DNA of 64,000 nucleotides, taken from NCBI GenBank assembly GCA_045533485.1, contig JAZSHX010000009.1:23349-87348 (forward strand), given 5' to 3'. This stretch comes from Scatosoma sp045533485 (GTDB lineage Bacteria > Bacillota > Clostridia > Christensenellales > Borkfalkiaceae). The translations under genes and the position numbers were made by a program. This document shows positions 32,439-41,578 of this stretch, piece by piece. The notes under the pieces are model-generated. The model saw nothing but the letters and a program-made list of their open reading frames with translations, made no database searches and was not told where the DNA came from. The number at the start of each line of letters is the position of its first letter. Within the stretch, counting starts at the first letter, position 1.

Positions 32439-32789
32439 ATGAGATTAAAAGAACTTAGAGAAGAAAAAGGACTTACGCAAGCCGAAGTAGCAAAAGCTAT
32501 AGGCACAAGCCAACGAAATGTCGGTAGATGGGAAAACCAAGAAAACGAGCCAACAACAAGTTCAATAATTGCACTTGCAAACTACTTCGAATGCACAACA
32601 GATTATCTAACTGGAAGATCCGACGATTTTGGCGCAGTTAGTATAAAAAAAACTCCCCCTACGTTAACGCAGGAAGAAGAAAAACTGTTAAACGAATTTC
32701 GAACGTTGCAACGTGGCGAACGTGCACAAATTTTAGAATACGTTGAATACGTCGCTCAACGACGCGGCAACAAAAATAAAAACGCTTAA
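32439..32789 (+). CDS. XRE family repressor of the prophage
   Basis: 116 residues with the helix-turn-helix MRLKELREEKGLTQAEVAKAIGTSQRNVGRWENQ, followed by the usual TSSIIALANYFECTTDYLTGR continuation and a C-terminal helical region (LTQEEEKLLNEFRTLQRGERAQILEYVEYV) likely for dimerisation. The chosen ATG follows TGAGGTG. No peptidase domain, so induction would not work by LexA-like self-cleavage. Confidence 0.88.
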   Translation: MRLKELREEKGLTQAEVAKAIGTSQRNVGRWENQENEPTTSSIIALANYFECTTDYLTGRSDDFGAVSIKKTPPTLTQEEEKLLNEFRTLQRGERAQILEYVEYVAQRRGNKNKNA

Positions 32790-32808
32790 GGAGCCTACCA
32801 ACTTTACA

Positions 32809-33603
32809 ATGCTACATACACTATTAGCAACAATAAGAACACGACTTGCAAACTGTTTTGATGACCCAGTTTCTTTCATATCTACACTGCTTTTTATCTT
32901 TGGCATCACATTATTAGCCGGTGTTTTTATATATGAACTTTTACACAAAAAATCTAAACGTACAGAAAACGGCGAAATAAAACTACCCCAACCAAAAAAA
33001 ACTGTCACTAATATTCAAAAGGATAACATTATGTTTTGTAAAAAATGCGGAAAGCAAATTGATAACGACTCCACATTTTGTCAATATTGTGGCTCAAAAC
33101 AAGCAATAAGTACACCAACGGATCAACCTTTCAAAAATGAAACTATCGAACAAACGCAATCAAGTGGAATAGCTACTTTTTTCATTGTTACAATTATAAT
33201 AATTCTTATTGCTTTTTGTGCAATATTTTGCATACAACAAATAAAAGAAAACAACTCAAGCAAAAACAATTCTACGCAAAGTTCACAAAAATCTGAAAAC
33301 AAAATATTTTCGAGAAATGCAAAAAACTCTGACATTTACATTGACGCTGAATACAGTTTTCCTGTATCAATCAATTTAATTATTCGTCCTTACAAAGATA
33401 TTGATAATTTAGAAATAACAATTGAATATCTTAACAAAGCTGGAGAAACCATTAAAATACAACAGAAGACCATCGGAAACGTTAAAGAAGGTCAAGAATA
33501 CCGCATTCAAATAAATTTATCAGACTTTTCATTTTCACAAATTTGGAATATGGAAAGTTGCGCATTTACAGTAAGCAATGGCACAGTAAAACTGTTAGAT
33601 TAA
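32809..33603 (+). CDS. Zinc-ribbon membrane protein next to the repressor (possible phage moron)
   Basis: The open frame from ATG 32809 gives 264 residues: one membrane helix (about 23-43), a Lys-rich linker, a zinc ribbon MFCKKCGKQIDND with FCQYCGSKQ, a second helix (~35 residues after the ribbon), an Asn/Ser/Lys-rich linker and a C-terminal beta-type domain. An internal ATG at 33031, preceded by AAAAGGA, would begin exactly at the zinc ribbon (190 residues), where such proteins usually start, so the true start is uncertain. Base composition is clearly more AT-rich than the neighbours. It is read with the repressor, so it is likely expressed in the lysogen. Confidence 0.68.
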   Translation: MLHTLLATIRTRLANCFDDPVSFISTLLFIFGITLLAGVFIYELLHKKSKRTENGEIKLPQPKKTVTNIQKDNIMFCKKCGKQIDNDSTFCQYCGSKQAISTPTDQPFKNETIEQTQSSGIATFFIVTIIIILIAFCAIFCIQQIKENNSSKNNSTQSSQKSENKIFSRNAKNSDIYIDAEYSFPVSINLIIRPYKDIDNLEITIEYLNKAGETIKIQQKTIGNVKEGQEYRIQINLSDFSFSQIWNMESCAFTVSNGTVKLLD

Positions 33604-33682
33604 GTACACAAAAACTTTCTTACGGAATTTATACTCAATAAATTACCGTAACGTTTCTTTTGTTGAAAACGGGCCATTTTAA

Positions 33683-33720
33683 GGTACAATTTTCCTATCA
33701 AACACATAGGAGATTGTACC
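33683..33720 (+). promoter_or_regulatory. Hairpin enclosing the integrase ribosome site
   Basis: GGTACAAT and CCTAT (33683-33698) pair with ATAGG and ATTGTACC (33706-33720) around a 7-base loop. The stem covers the GGAG ribosome site and ends exactly at the ATG. Confidence 0.6.
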
Positions 33721-34953
33721 ATGGACAAGTACTTAGAAGAACTTTTTAACCAAATGCATGATTTGTGCCACCGTATCCAAGGATACGTAGACGCAAAACG
33801 CGACCTTAAACCCAACCTTCGTTTTGTCGAAGACGACGAACCGAAGGTTATTTTATTCCCAGGGGGTGAAAAAACAAAAAAAACCGACGTTGGGGAAACG
33901 TCGGATATAGAACAGGGCTTTGTTTATTTTACTGAACAGGAGATTGAACAAATGTCTATCACTTTACAAAAAATTTTTATTGTCAACAAAAACCGTTGCC
34001 ACGCGCGTAAAATACCTTCCGGGAACGGATATACTTACGAGCTGCGCTTTCGCAAGGACGGTTACAACATTTCCGCCTGCGGAAAGACCATCCAACTGGC
34101 AAAAGCAAACATGCTGCGTAAACTGCGCAAGGCAAAACCTACCGTTAAACAAAACAACGCAAGCTTCCCGGATACGTTCCACTCTTTCGCCATGTACTAC
34201 TTTGAAGAATTTAGGAAAGAGCGTATTACGCCAATGACGTATTACCAGGATATGCAGCGTTACAAACGGCACCTGCAACCGCATTTTGGCGAAACAAAGC
34301 TTAAAAATATTACGCCCTTCGATTGCAAACAGCTTGTTGACGCCATCAAACAACAAGGTAAAAGCAAAACCGCAAATGAAGTGTATTCCATGATGTCTAT
34401 CATTTTTAAAGGCGCCATCCGGCACAACATCATCCAGCAGAACCCGTTGCTTATCGTTCCGCCGGTGCATCATGATAGAAAAAACGGTACGGCGCTTTCC
34501 AGGGATGAAGAACAAATTTTGCTTGACGGTTTAAGCGAACCAAAATTCAAAGCAGCCGCGGCGCTGGTGCTTTACTGCGGACTGCGGCCAAACGAACTTG
34601 AAACAGCTAAAATCGAAGGCCCGTTTATTGTGGCGCGAAATTCTAAACGAAAGAACGGAAAAATCGAATACAAAAAAATTCCTATCATTGACCGGCTTAA
34701 ACCGTTTATTACGGACGGACTGCCTAAGCTCAAAACCGTCGAATCGTTATATCGGCGCGTAAAGAGAATTTTGCCAAATCATAAGCTTTACGATTTGCGC
34801 ACCACCTTCTATACCCGGTGCGATGAGCTGGGCGTTGCCGTTCCTGCGCGTGACGCCTACGTGGGCCACAGCGCGGGCGCGCTAACCAACGCATACCGGG
34901 ATTTATCGGATACTTACCTTCTTGAAGAAGGTACAAAGCTAAACCAATGGTAA
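33721..34953 (+). CDS. int: Tyrosine recombinase / phage integrase
   Basis: 410 residues. An extra N-terminal ~75 residues precede the arm-binding region (RCHARKIPSGNGYTYELRFRKDG). The core-binding SAM-like domain is around 150-240 (TYYQDMQRYKRHLQPHFGETKL). The catalytic domain has LVLYCGLRPNELE (first Arg), HKLYDLRTTFYTRC (second Arg, with Tyr at the usual His position), YVGHSAGALTNAYRD (His and nucleophile Tyr). It ends 98 bases from the tRNA-Arg 3' end that forms attR. No excisionase gene was recognised. Confidence 0.92.
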   Translation: MDKYLEELFNQMHDLCHRIQGYVDAKRDLKPNLRFVEDDEPKVILFPGGEKTKKTDVGETSDIEQGFVYFTEQEIEQMSITLQKIFIVNKNRCHARKIPSGNGYTYELRFRKDGYNISACGKTIQLAKANMLRKLRKAKPTVKQNNASFPDTFHSFAMYYFEEFRKERITPMTYYQDMQRYKRHLQPHFGETKLKNITPFDCKQLVDAIKQQGKSKTANEVYSMMSIIFKGAIRHNIIQQNPLLIVPPVHHDRKNGTALSRDEEQILLDGLSEPKFKAAAALVLYCGLRPNELETAKIEGPFIVARNSKRKNGKIEYKKIPIIDRLKPFITDGLPKLKTVESLYRRVKRILPNHKLYDLRTTFYTRCDELGVAVPARDAYVGHSAGALTNAYRDLSDTYLLEEGTKLNQW

Positions 34954-35051
34954 AATTCCCCAAAAATTCCCCAAAAAGTCGTATGCTATGACGAAGAAAA
35001 CATGAAAAAACGAGCGTTTTTCAACGTTTTTTCGTCAAAAAATGCCCGTTT

Positions 35052-35313
<262 letters not shown>

Positions 35314-35347
35314 GCAATTTATGCGCTTTTCATCAAAGTGCTTATAT

Positions 35348-35376
35348 AGTATAAATTGTTTTTGCGGTTTTGTCAA
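35348..35376 (-). promoter_or_regulatory. tRNA-Arg promoter
   Basis: Minus-strand TTGACA, 17 bases, TATACT. It lies ~38 bases from the truncated tRNA copy but ~220 bases from the intact one. Confidence 0.75.
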
Positions 35377-35428
35377 CTGTTTTTATGCGGTTTTCATTGA
35401 AAACTGACATTTTCTTAAAAAAGTTTTT

Positions 35429-35461
35429 ACACGTCGCCAAACACACCGTTTGGCGACGTGT
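35429..35461 (-). terminator. Hairpin terminator after the ROK kinase gene
   Basis: A 14-bp perfect stem ACACGTCGCCAAAC/GTTTGGCGACGTGT, then AAAAACTTTTTT in the leftward direction. Confidence 0.7.
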
Positions 35462-35475
35462 ATACGTACTTACAA

Positions 35476-36429
35476 TCAATCCATCAAGAGTGCCGCCGCA
35501 CCCAAAAGCCCTGCTTTATTGCCAAGCTGTGCCGTTACGATAGGCACTTGCGGCCCCATTTTTCCTGCGAAGATATCTCTATCCAAAAGCGCTTGCAAGG
35601 GTTTCACCAAATTCTCGCCTTCCGCGCACACGCCGCCGCCAAGCAAAATGGCTTCGGGACGGAAAATGTTTGCAAAGTTGGTAAGCCCCATCGCCAAATA
35701 TTTGATATAATTATCCACCACTTGCTTTGCGTACACGTCCACGTCCTTATACGCAAACGCCGTTTTGCCGTCTACGTTATCCAACGAACCCACTTCCCAC
35801 ATTTTGCTGCCGGGATACAATTCCATTATCGCCTTGGTGTCACGGATAAGCGCCGTAGCCGATGCGTACGCTTCCAAGCAACCGCGTCTGCCGCACGTAC
35901 AGCGTTCGCCGTCTGCCACGATAACCGAATGTCCAAGCTCTGCGCCTGCCGATTTGTTGCCTTCCAAAAGCTTTCCTTCCGCCACGATACCGCTGCCTAC
36001 GCCCGTACCAAGCGTAATCATAATCACGTTATCCAAGTTTTTCGCGCCGCCGAATTTCACTTCGCCAAGCGCGGCTACGTTCGCGTCGTTGGCAATTTTC
36101 ACCGCCAAGCCCGTCAACGCCTGTACTTTTTCGCAAATGCGAAAATCCTTCCAGTTTAAGTTGTTGGAATAAATAACGTTGCCTGCCTTGCTGTCAATCA
36201 TTCCGGGCACGCCCATACCGATACCCGCAACGTCGCTTGCGGTAACGCCTTGCTTTTCCATCAGCGCCGCCGTCAATTTGGCGATATTTGCAGCAACGCC
36301 GTCCGCGCCCTTTTCGCTTTCCGTGGGCGTTTTATCCATCACCAAAATATTACCTGCTTTATCTACGATACCGCCCTTGATAAACGTACCGCCAAGGTCA
36401 ATCCCTACGTATAATTTTTCGTTGTTCAT
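35476..36429 (-). CDS. ROK family sugar kinase (glucokinase-like)
   Basis: 317 residues. YVGIDLGGTFIKGGIVD is the phosphate-1 ATP site, ITLGTGVGSGIV the second. AGAELGHSVI supplies the catalytic region, and CTCGRRGCLEAYAS is the ROK zinc-binding signature. Typical members phosphorylate glucose or N-acetylmannosamine; glucokinase is the most likely in this family, but the substrate is not readable. It follows the PAS-PP2C gene and may share its transcript. Confidence 0.88.
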   Translation of the reverse strand: MNNEKLYVGIDLGGTFIKGGIVDKAGNILVMDKTPTESEKGADGVAANIAKLTAALMEKQGVTASDVAGIGMGVPGMIDSKAGNVIYSNNLNWKDFRICEKVQALTGLAVKIANDANVAALGEVKFGGAKNLDNVIMITLGTGVGSGIVAEGKLLEGNKSAGAELGHSVIVADGERCTCGRRGCLEAYASATALIRDTKAIMELYPGSKMWEVGSLDNVDGKTAFAYKDVDVYAKQVVDNYIKYLAMGLTNFANIFRPEAILLGGGVCAEGENLVKPLQALLDRDIFAGKMGPQVPIVTAQLGNKAGLLGAAALLMD

Positions 36430-36481
36430 ATTTTTTTATACTCCTTATTTCCGCGCGTTGCGGATATATTTTCTTATACAA

Positions 36482-37594
36482 TCACAAATCAAACGCAATC
36501 GCCGTTACATCGTCGCTAAACTTACCGCCGCAAAATACGCTGAGCGCCGTTTTCAATTTACCGATAAAGTCTTCCGCGCTGCGGCTTTGGTGCAAAATGC
36601 TTTCCGTGCGCATAATACCAAACTGTTCGCCTTTGGCGTTGGTGCACTCCGTTACACCGTCCGTAATAAGCACCAGCAAATCGCCCGTTTCAAAGGGCAA
36701 ACTGCGTTCCGCATACGCGTAATCGGGCATCCAGTTGGAAATGGGGGGTGCAGGAAATTCGATTTCGTTGATACCGTCCGCATTTTTCAACAAAATAGGC
36801 GCGTTATGCCCTGCGGATACGTAGCGTATCGTCTTTTGCTTTTTGTCGATCCCCACCGCCGCAACGGTAATATACGAGCGTTCGTCTTGGTGTAATTCGT
36901 TAAATTTCACGTTTAATCTTGACAGCGCCTTGGCTAAATCAGGTTCTTTTCTATCTAGCCCTGCCTTGACAAATGCCGAAAGCATACCTGCCGACAAGCC
37001 CTTACCCGACACGTCCGCAAGTACGCCGTAAATGCTGTCACCGATAGAATACACGTCGGGCAAATCGCCGCCCACGCCCAAGCAAGGTATATACATATAC
37101 GCATACGGCAAACCGCCCATGCTTTTCCCTGCCGGCAACAAGCGTTGTTGCATTTTTTGCGCGGAGAGCATTTCCCGTTCCATTTCCGATTGATAGCTTG
37201 CCTCCGTCAGGCCTAAAAACCATTTGCCCTTTTCGTCAATCGGCGTCACGCGAATACGCACGGAAATGGTATCCGTTCTATCCGCGCGTTTGACCGTGGT
37301 GTTAAACGTTTCCGTCTTTTCCGCGACGTCCTTTACCGCCGCTTGCATAGCGCGGTAAAATGCGCAATACGCGCACGCTTGGTTTTTTCCGCAGGGGTTA
37401 TCTTCCTTACAGCCAACCGCAACGTTTAACGCGCTTTTCCCTTTTATTTCTACGCCGAACGAACGCCGAAAGGCCGCGTTGGTAAATTGCACACGCAGCT
37501 TATTATCAAACACGAATACGCCTTGCGGCATACGGTCTAAAATTTTCTTATACGTCGACGTCATCATAGCTTTTTTTTTCCGCGTTGCTTGCAT
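36482..37594 (-). CDS. PAS-PP2C (SpoIIE/RsbU-type) serine phosphatase with Cys cluster in the PAS domain
   Basis: 370 residues. The N-terminal PAS domain (MPQGVFVFDNKLRVQFTNAAF) contains a cysteine set CKEDNPCGKNQACAYC, seen in a subclass of PAS sensors and likely to bind metal or sense redox. A helical linker (REMLSAQKMQQRLLP) leads to a PP2C domain with GGDLPDVYSIGDSIYGVLADVSGKGLSAGML, YVSAGHNAPI, LVLITDGVTECTN and the final FSDDVTAIAF. Such enzymes dephosphorylate anti-anti-sigma proteins and trigger stress or developmental sigma factors. No partner STAS protein is in the window. Confidence 0.87.
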   Translation of the reverse strand: MQATRKKKAMMTSTYKKILDRMPQGVFVFDNKLRVQFTNAAFRRSFGVEIKGKSALNVAVGCKEDNPCGKNQACAYCAFYRAMQAAVKDVAEKTETFNTTVKRADRTDTISVRIRVTPIDEKGKWFLGLTEASYQSEMEREMLSAQKMQQRLLPAGKSMGGLPYAYMYIPCLGVGGDLPDVYSIGDSIYGVLADVSGKGLSAGMLSAFVKAGLDRKEPDLAKALSRLNVKFNELHQDERSYITVAAVGIDKKQKTIRYVSAGHNAPILLKNADGINEIEFPAPPISNWMPDYAYAERSLPFETGDLLVLITDGVTECTNAKGEQFGIMRTESILHQSRSAEDFIGKLKTALSVFCGGKFSDDVTAIAFDL

Positions 37595-37599
37595 TTCAA

Positions 37600-37609
37600 C
37601 GCATACCTG
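37600..37609 (+). repeat. Interspersed boundary motif, copy 3
   Basis: CGCATACCTG followed by CCCC, between the start of the PAS-PP2C gene and the stop of the lipid kinase gene. Confidence 0.55.
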
Positions 37610-37627
37610 CCCCTTTCCTTTTATTTT

Positions 37628-38497
37628 TTACCGATAAAATTTCAATCCTTGTTTCACCGAAACGCAAAGGTTTAAGTCCTTATAAATTTCCCCGTCCAAC
37701 TGTGCCGCGCACGGTTTTTGCGGCAAAATTTGCAGTTTATCGCAAAGGAAATACAGCTTATCGGGATATTCCATCACTTTGCCTTTCATCAGCGTTATAA
37801 ACGCCTTGATTATCTTCCATTTGCCGCCGATACAATCAATCAGCATTGCGTTGAGCTTGCCGTCCGCAACGTCCGCAGGCGGACAAATTTTAATGCCGCC
37901 GCCGAAATACGAACCGTTACAAAACGCCGCCAAAAGCACGTCGCGTTCTTCCGTTACGCCTTCGCTTTCCACGCGCACTTTACAGCCCTTAAACGCAAAC
38001 AAGCTTTTAATCAAGCTCATCACATATTTGATTTTTCCCTTAAAGCGTCCCGTTTTGCAGCGTTCCAAAACGTCCACGTCCATACCGATACCGCCCACGT
38101 TCATACAGCGCACGTTATCCACCTGTAAAAAATCAATGGGCTGTGCTTGCGTTTGCAAAATCAGCTGTGCCGCCTTTTCCACGTCGGTGGGAATACCCAG
38201 CTTTTCCGCAAAATCGTTGCCCGTCCCGGCAGGGATTAAACCCAAATTGCATTTAGACGGATCGTGCAAGCCGTTCAATACTTCGTGCAAAGTGCCGTCG
38301 CCGCCGTGCGCGATAATGTTCACCGCGCCGTTTTCCGTCAGCCCCCGTGCAATTCTTGTTGCGTCGCCCTGACAAGCCGACACGTGCGTTTCCACCTGCT
38401 TTCCTGCGTCAATAAACACTTGTTTTACGCGCTCCAAGCTCTTTTTCGCTTTATCCTTTCCTGCCGCAGGATTCGATATAAGATGGTAAAATTCCAT
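37628..38497 (-). CDS. dagK: Diacylglycerol/lipid kinase (DagK/YegS family)
   Basis: 289 residues from MEFYHLISNPAAGKDKAKK, with AAAGGCGGTG before the ATG; the longer frame has no comparable site. NIIAHGGDGTLHEVLNGL is the catalytic GGDGT motif and LGLIPAGTGNDFAEKLGIP the second nucleotide-binding motif, with the beta-rich C-terminal domain after DFLQVDNVRCMNVGGIGMD. It phosphorylates diacylglycerol or related lipids, recycling lipid from envelope polymer synthesis. It is divergent from the CCA-adding enzyme. Confidence 0.9.
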   Translation of the reverse strand: MEFYHLISNPAAGKDKAKKSLERVKQVFIDAGKQVETHVSACQGDATRIARGLTENGAVNIIAHGGDGTLHEVLNGLHDPSKCNLGLIPAGTGNDFAEKLGIPTDVEKAAQLILQTQAQPIDFLQVDNVRCMNVGGIGMDVDVLERCKTGRFKGKIKYVMSLIKSLFAFKGCKVRVESEGVTEERDVLLAAFCNGSYFGGGIKICPPADVADGKLNAMLIDCIGGKWKIIKAFITLMKGKVMEYPDKLYFLCDKLQILPQKPCAAQLDGEIYKDLNLCVSVKQGLKFYR

Positions 38498-38581
38498 AAC
38501 AGCACCGCCTTTTTCCTTGGTAATTTCGCCCTGCGAAAAAATATTTCTTACCGAAATTTTTTCGTAACGCTTTCTCTTGTA

Positions 38582-38610
38582 TTGCATTTTTGTGAAATAT
38601 TTGTTATACT
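38582..38610 (+). promoter_or_regulatory. Promoter of the CCA-adding enzyme gene
   Basis: TTGCAT, 17 bases, TATACT, 34 bases before the ATG. Confidence 0.7.
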
Positions 38611-38644
38611 TGTAAAGTAATATTTTACTTTTCAGGTGTCGATT

Positions 38645-39994
38645 ATGCGCGCATTACTTCCAAAAAGCTTACTCCGCTTAGCGGATATTTGCCCGACTGC
38701 GTTATACGTAGTCGGCGGTAGCGTGCGCGATTTTTTAGCAAATCTTACGCCAAAGAACGGCGTTTTGGATTTGGATATTTGCGCGCCGTTAGACGCCGAA
38801 GCGTTTGCTTCCCTTGCCTTGCAGTGCGGTTTTACAGTCCGTTCCATCTTCAAAAACACGGGCACGGTCAAGCTTAAAGACGAACAAGGCGTGGAGCTTG
38901 AATATTCTTCCTTCCGTTCGGACAAATATGTTCGTGGCACCCATGTACCGATTGAAACGCATTTTACAAGCGATATCATGTTGGACGCGCGCCGAAGGGA
39001 TTTCACCGCGAACGCCGTGTATTACGATATTAAAGCGCAATCGTATATTGATCCGTTGGGTGGTATTCCTGCTATTAAGGAAAAGCGTTTAACCACCGTT
39101 GCGCCTGCAAAAAAAGTGTTTTCCGAAGACGGTTTGAGGCTGATGCGGCTTGCCCGTCAAGCGGCTTCGCTTGGGTTTACCCCCGACGAAGAATGCTTGC
39201 AGGGAGCAAAAGAAAACGCTCAGCTTATTTGCGATATTACCCCCGAACGCATTTATACGGAGCTTATCGCCATTTTACGCGCCGATGAAAAGTACGGCAT
39301 GCCTTACGGACAATACGCAGGGCTTACCCTGCTTTCCCAAACGAGCGTTTTGGATTATATTTTACCCGAGCTTACCAAGGGTAGAAACCTTACGCAACGC
39401 GCCGATTTCCACAGCTACGACGTGTTGGAGCATTCCTTACGCGCCGTGCGTTACGCACAACCCAGCGTGCGCCTTGCCGCGCTTTTGCACGACGTTGGCA
39501 AACCGCTTTGCGCAAACCGCGACGGCAATTGCTTTGCCCACCCCGAAGAAGGCGCTTTGCTTACCGCGCAAATTTTACAGCGCTTGAAAGCCCCCAAGCA
39601 AACGATAGCGCACACAAGCGCGCTGGTCGCTTTGCATATGTATGATTTCAACTGCCAAACGAAAGAGAATAAATTGCGCCGTTTTTTCGTAGCGCATTAT
39701 CCACTTTTGCAGGATTTAATGCTTTTAAAGCAAGCAGATTTCTCCGCCTGCAAGGACGATCTTTCGCCTGCGCCTACGTGCATACGTTGGCAAATGCTAC
39801 TTGTAAAATTACAGGAAGAACACGCGCCCCTTTGCTTAAAACAACTTGCAGTAAACGGTCAACACTTGCTTGACGCAAACTGTCCGCCTGCAAAAATTTC
39901 CACCGTTTTAGAACGGCTTTTATCGCACGCCGTTTGTTTCCCTGCGGATAACACCAAAAAGCGTTTGTTACAGCTTGCCAAAGCGTATTTTTAA
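38645..39994 (+). CDS. cca: CCA tRNA nucleotidyltransferase / poly(A) polymerase family with HD domain
   Basis: 449 residues from the ATG after AGGTG (a GTG nine bases upstream is in frame). The nucleotidyltransferase head has LYVVGGSVRDFLANL, then VLDLDI, RRRDFTANAVYYD and the RLMRLARQAASLGF neck. The C-terminal half carries an HD domain (FHSYDVLEHSLRAV, ALLHDVGKPLC, HTSALVALH). It adds or repairs the 3' CCA of tRNAs; the HD domain is found in several bacterial members. A strong terminator follows. Confidence 0.92.
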   Translation: MRALLPKSLLRLADICPTALYVVGGSVRDFLANLTPKNGVLDLDICAPLDAEAFASLALQCGFTVRSIFKNTGTVKLKDEQGVELEYSSFRSDKYVRGTHVPIETHFTSDIMLDARRRDFTANAVYYDIKAQSYIDPLGGIPAIKEKRLTTVAPAKKVFSEDGLRLMRLARQAASLGFTPDEECLQGAKENAQLICDITPERIYTELIAILRADEKYGMPYGQYAGLTLLSQTSVLDYILPELTKGRNLTQRADFHSYDVLEHSLRAVRYAQPSVRLAALLHDVGKPLCANRDGNCFAHPEEGALLTAQILQRLKAPKQTIAHTSALVALHMYDFNCQTKENKLRRFFVAHYPLLQDLMLLKQADFSACKDDLSPAPTCIRWQMLLVKLQEEHAPLCLKQLAVNGQHLLDANCPPAKISTVLERLLSHAVCFPADNTKKRLLQLAKAYF

Positions 39995-40008
39995 CAAAAG
40001 CCCCTATA

Positions 40009-40016
40009 CAGGTATG
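40009..40016 (-). repeat. Interspersed boundary motif, copy 4
   Basis: CAGGTATG on the plus strand (CATACCTG complement) flanked by CCCCTATA, 15 bases beyond the cca stop. Confidence 0.5.
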
Positions 40017-40030
40017 TATCGAATATTTTT

Positions 40031-40058
40031 TCGACCGTTTTTATACGGTCGATTTTTT
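40031..40058 (+). terminator. Terminator of cca
   Basis: A TCGACCG/CGGTCGA stem followed by TTTTTT. Confidence 0.88.
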
Positions 40059-40065
40059 ATGAATT

Positions 40066-41553
40066 TTAAGGCAATTCCCAGCCCAAGCTTCTTTCCACTG
40101 CCTTGTGCCATTTTTTCAATTTTTCTTCGCGCACGGCACTGTCCATATTCGGCAAATACGTCTTTTGCACCGTTTGCAGCGCTTGCACTTGTTCTTCCGT
40201 TCCCCAAACGCCCACCGTCAAACCGGCAAGCATTGCCACGCCCAGCGCCGTCGTTTCGTGCGTGTCGGGCTTGGTCAATTTCGTTTGTAAAATATCCGCT
40301 TGAAACTGCATCAAAAACGCATCGCGCGACGCGCCGCCGTCCACTTTCAAGCTTTTAAGTTTCACGCCGGTGTCACGCTCCATCGCCCCTACCAAATCCG
40401 CCGATTGATAGGCGATACTTTCCTGCGCCGCGCGAATAATATGCTCACGCTTCGTACCGCGCGTAATGCCGAAAATACTGCCGCGCGCATACATATCCCA
40501 GTACGGCGCGCCGATACCCGTAAACGCAGGCACGATATACACGCCGCCCGTGTCTTCCACCTTTTGCGCATAGTATTCCGCGTCACGGCTTTCCGCGAAA
40601 AATCTCAGTTCATCACGCAGCCATTGAATAATCGCGCCACCAACGAACACACTGCCTTCCAAAGCGTATTTGGGCTTATCCCCTTTACGCATCGCCGCCA
40701 TCGTAACCAACAGTCCGTTTTCGCTTACGGGGCGTTTTTCGCCCGCGTGCATCAGCAAGAAACAACCCGTGCCATAGGTGTTTTTCGCTTCGCCCACTTC
40801 GTAGCAACCCTGCCCAAACAGCGCGGCTTGCTGATCGCCTGCCACACCCGCAATCGGCACTTGCGCGCCGCTGACGTTGGCATATCCAAACGTTTCTCCC
40901 GAAAAGCATACCTTGGGAAGCATGCTCTTCGGCACACGGAACAACTGCAAAAGCTCGTCGTCCCACTGCAAGGTATCGATATTAAAAAGCATCGTACGCG
41001 AAGCGTTCGTCACGTCCGTTGCGTGCACTTTGCCGTCCGTCAATTTCCAAATCAGCCACGTATCCACCGTACCGAACAACAAATCGCCGCGTTCCGCTTT
41101 CTCTCTTGCGCCGTCTACGTTATCCAAAATCCACGCAATCTTGCTTGCGGAAAAATACGAATCGGGAATCAACCCCGTCTTTGCACGGATAGTTTCGCCG
41201 TAGCCGTCTTTGACAAGCGCGCTGATTTGCTCCGCCGTCCGCCGACATTGCCAAACGATCGCGTTGTAAACGGGCTTACCCGTATTTTTATCCCAAACGA
41301 CCGTCGTTTCCCGTTGGTTGGTAATACCTATCGCCGCGATATCCTGCACGGCAACGCCGCTCTTTGCCACGACTTCCATCATCACGCCGTACTGGCTAGA
41401 CCAAATATCCATCGGGTCGTGTTCCACCCAACCTTCTTTGGGGTATATTTGCGGAAACTCACGCGAAAGTATATGCTGAATACGCCCATTTTCGTCTACA
41501 AGCGCCACACGCGACGACGTCGTGCCTTGATCTAATGCCAATATGTATTTCAT
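40066..41553 (-). CDS. glpK: Glycerol kinase
   Basis: 495 residues of the FGGY family. MKYILALDQGTTSSRVALVDE is the N-terminal phosphate loop. GITNQRETTVVWDKNTG, NAIVWQCRRT, GTVDTWLIWKLTDG, TYGTGCFLLMHAG and LKVDGGASRDAFLMQFQADIL are all present. It makes glycerol 3-phosphate. The start is the ATG after AAAGGGGAG. It lies 25 bases after galK in one operon, so galactose and glycerol kinases are co-expressed; no glpF or glpD is in the window. Confidence 0.95.
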   Translation of the reverse strand: MKYILALDQGTTSSRVALVDENGRIQHILSREFPQIYPKEGWVEHDPMDIWSSQYGVMMEVVAKSGVAVQDIAAIGITNQRETTVVWDKNTGKPVYNAIVWQCRRTAEQISALVKDGYGETIRAKTGLIPDSYFSASKIAWILDNVDGAREKAERGDLLFGTVDTWLIWKLTDGKVHATDVTNASRTMLFNIDTLQWDDELLQLFRVPKSMLPKVCFSGETFGYANVSGAQVPIAGVAGDQQAALFGQGCYEVGEAKNTYGTGCFLLMHAGEKRPVSENGLLVTMAAMRKGDKPKYALEGSVFVGGAIIQWLRDELRFFAESRDAEYYAQKVEDTGGVYIVPAFTGIGAPYWDMYARGSIFGITRGTKREHIIRAAQESIAYQSADLVGAMERDTGVKLKSLKVDGGASRDAFLMQFQADILQTKLTKPDTHETTALGVAMLAGLTVGVWGTEEQVQALQTVQKTYLPNMDSAVREEKLKKWHKAVERSLGWELP

Positions 41554-41578
41554 ATTTCTCCCCTTTGTAACCTTGGCT

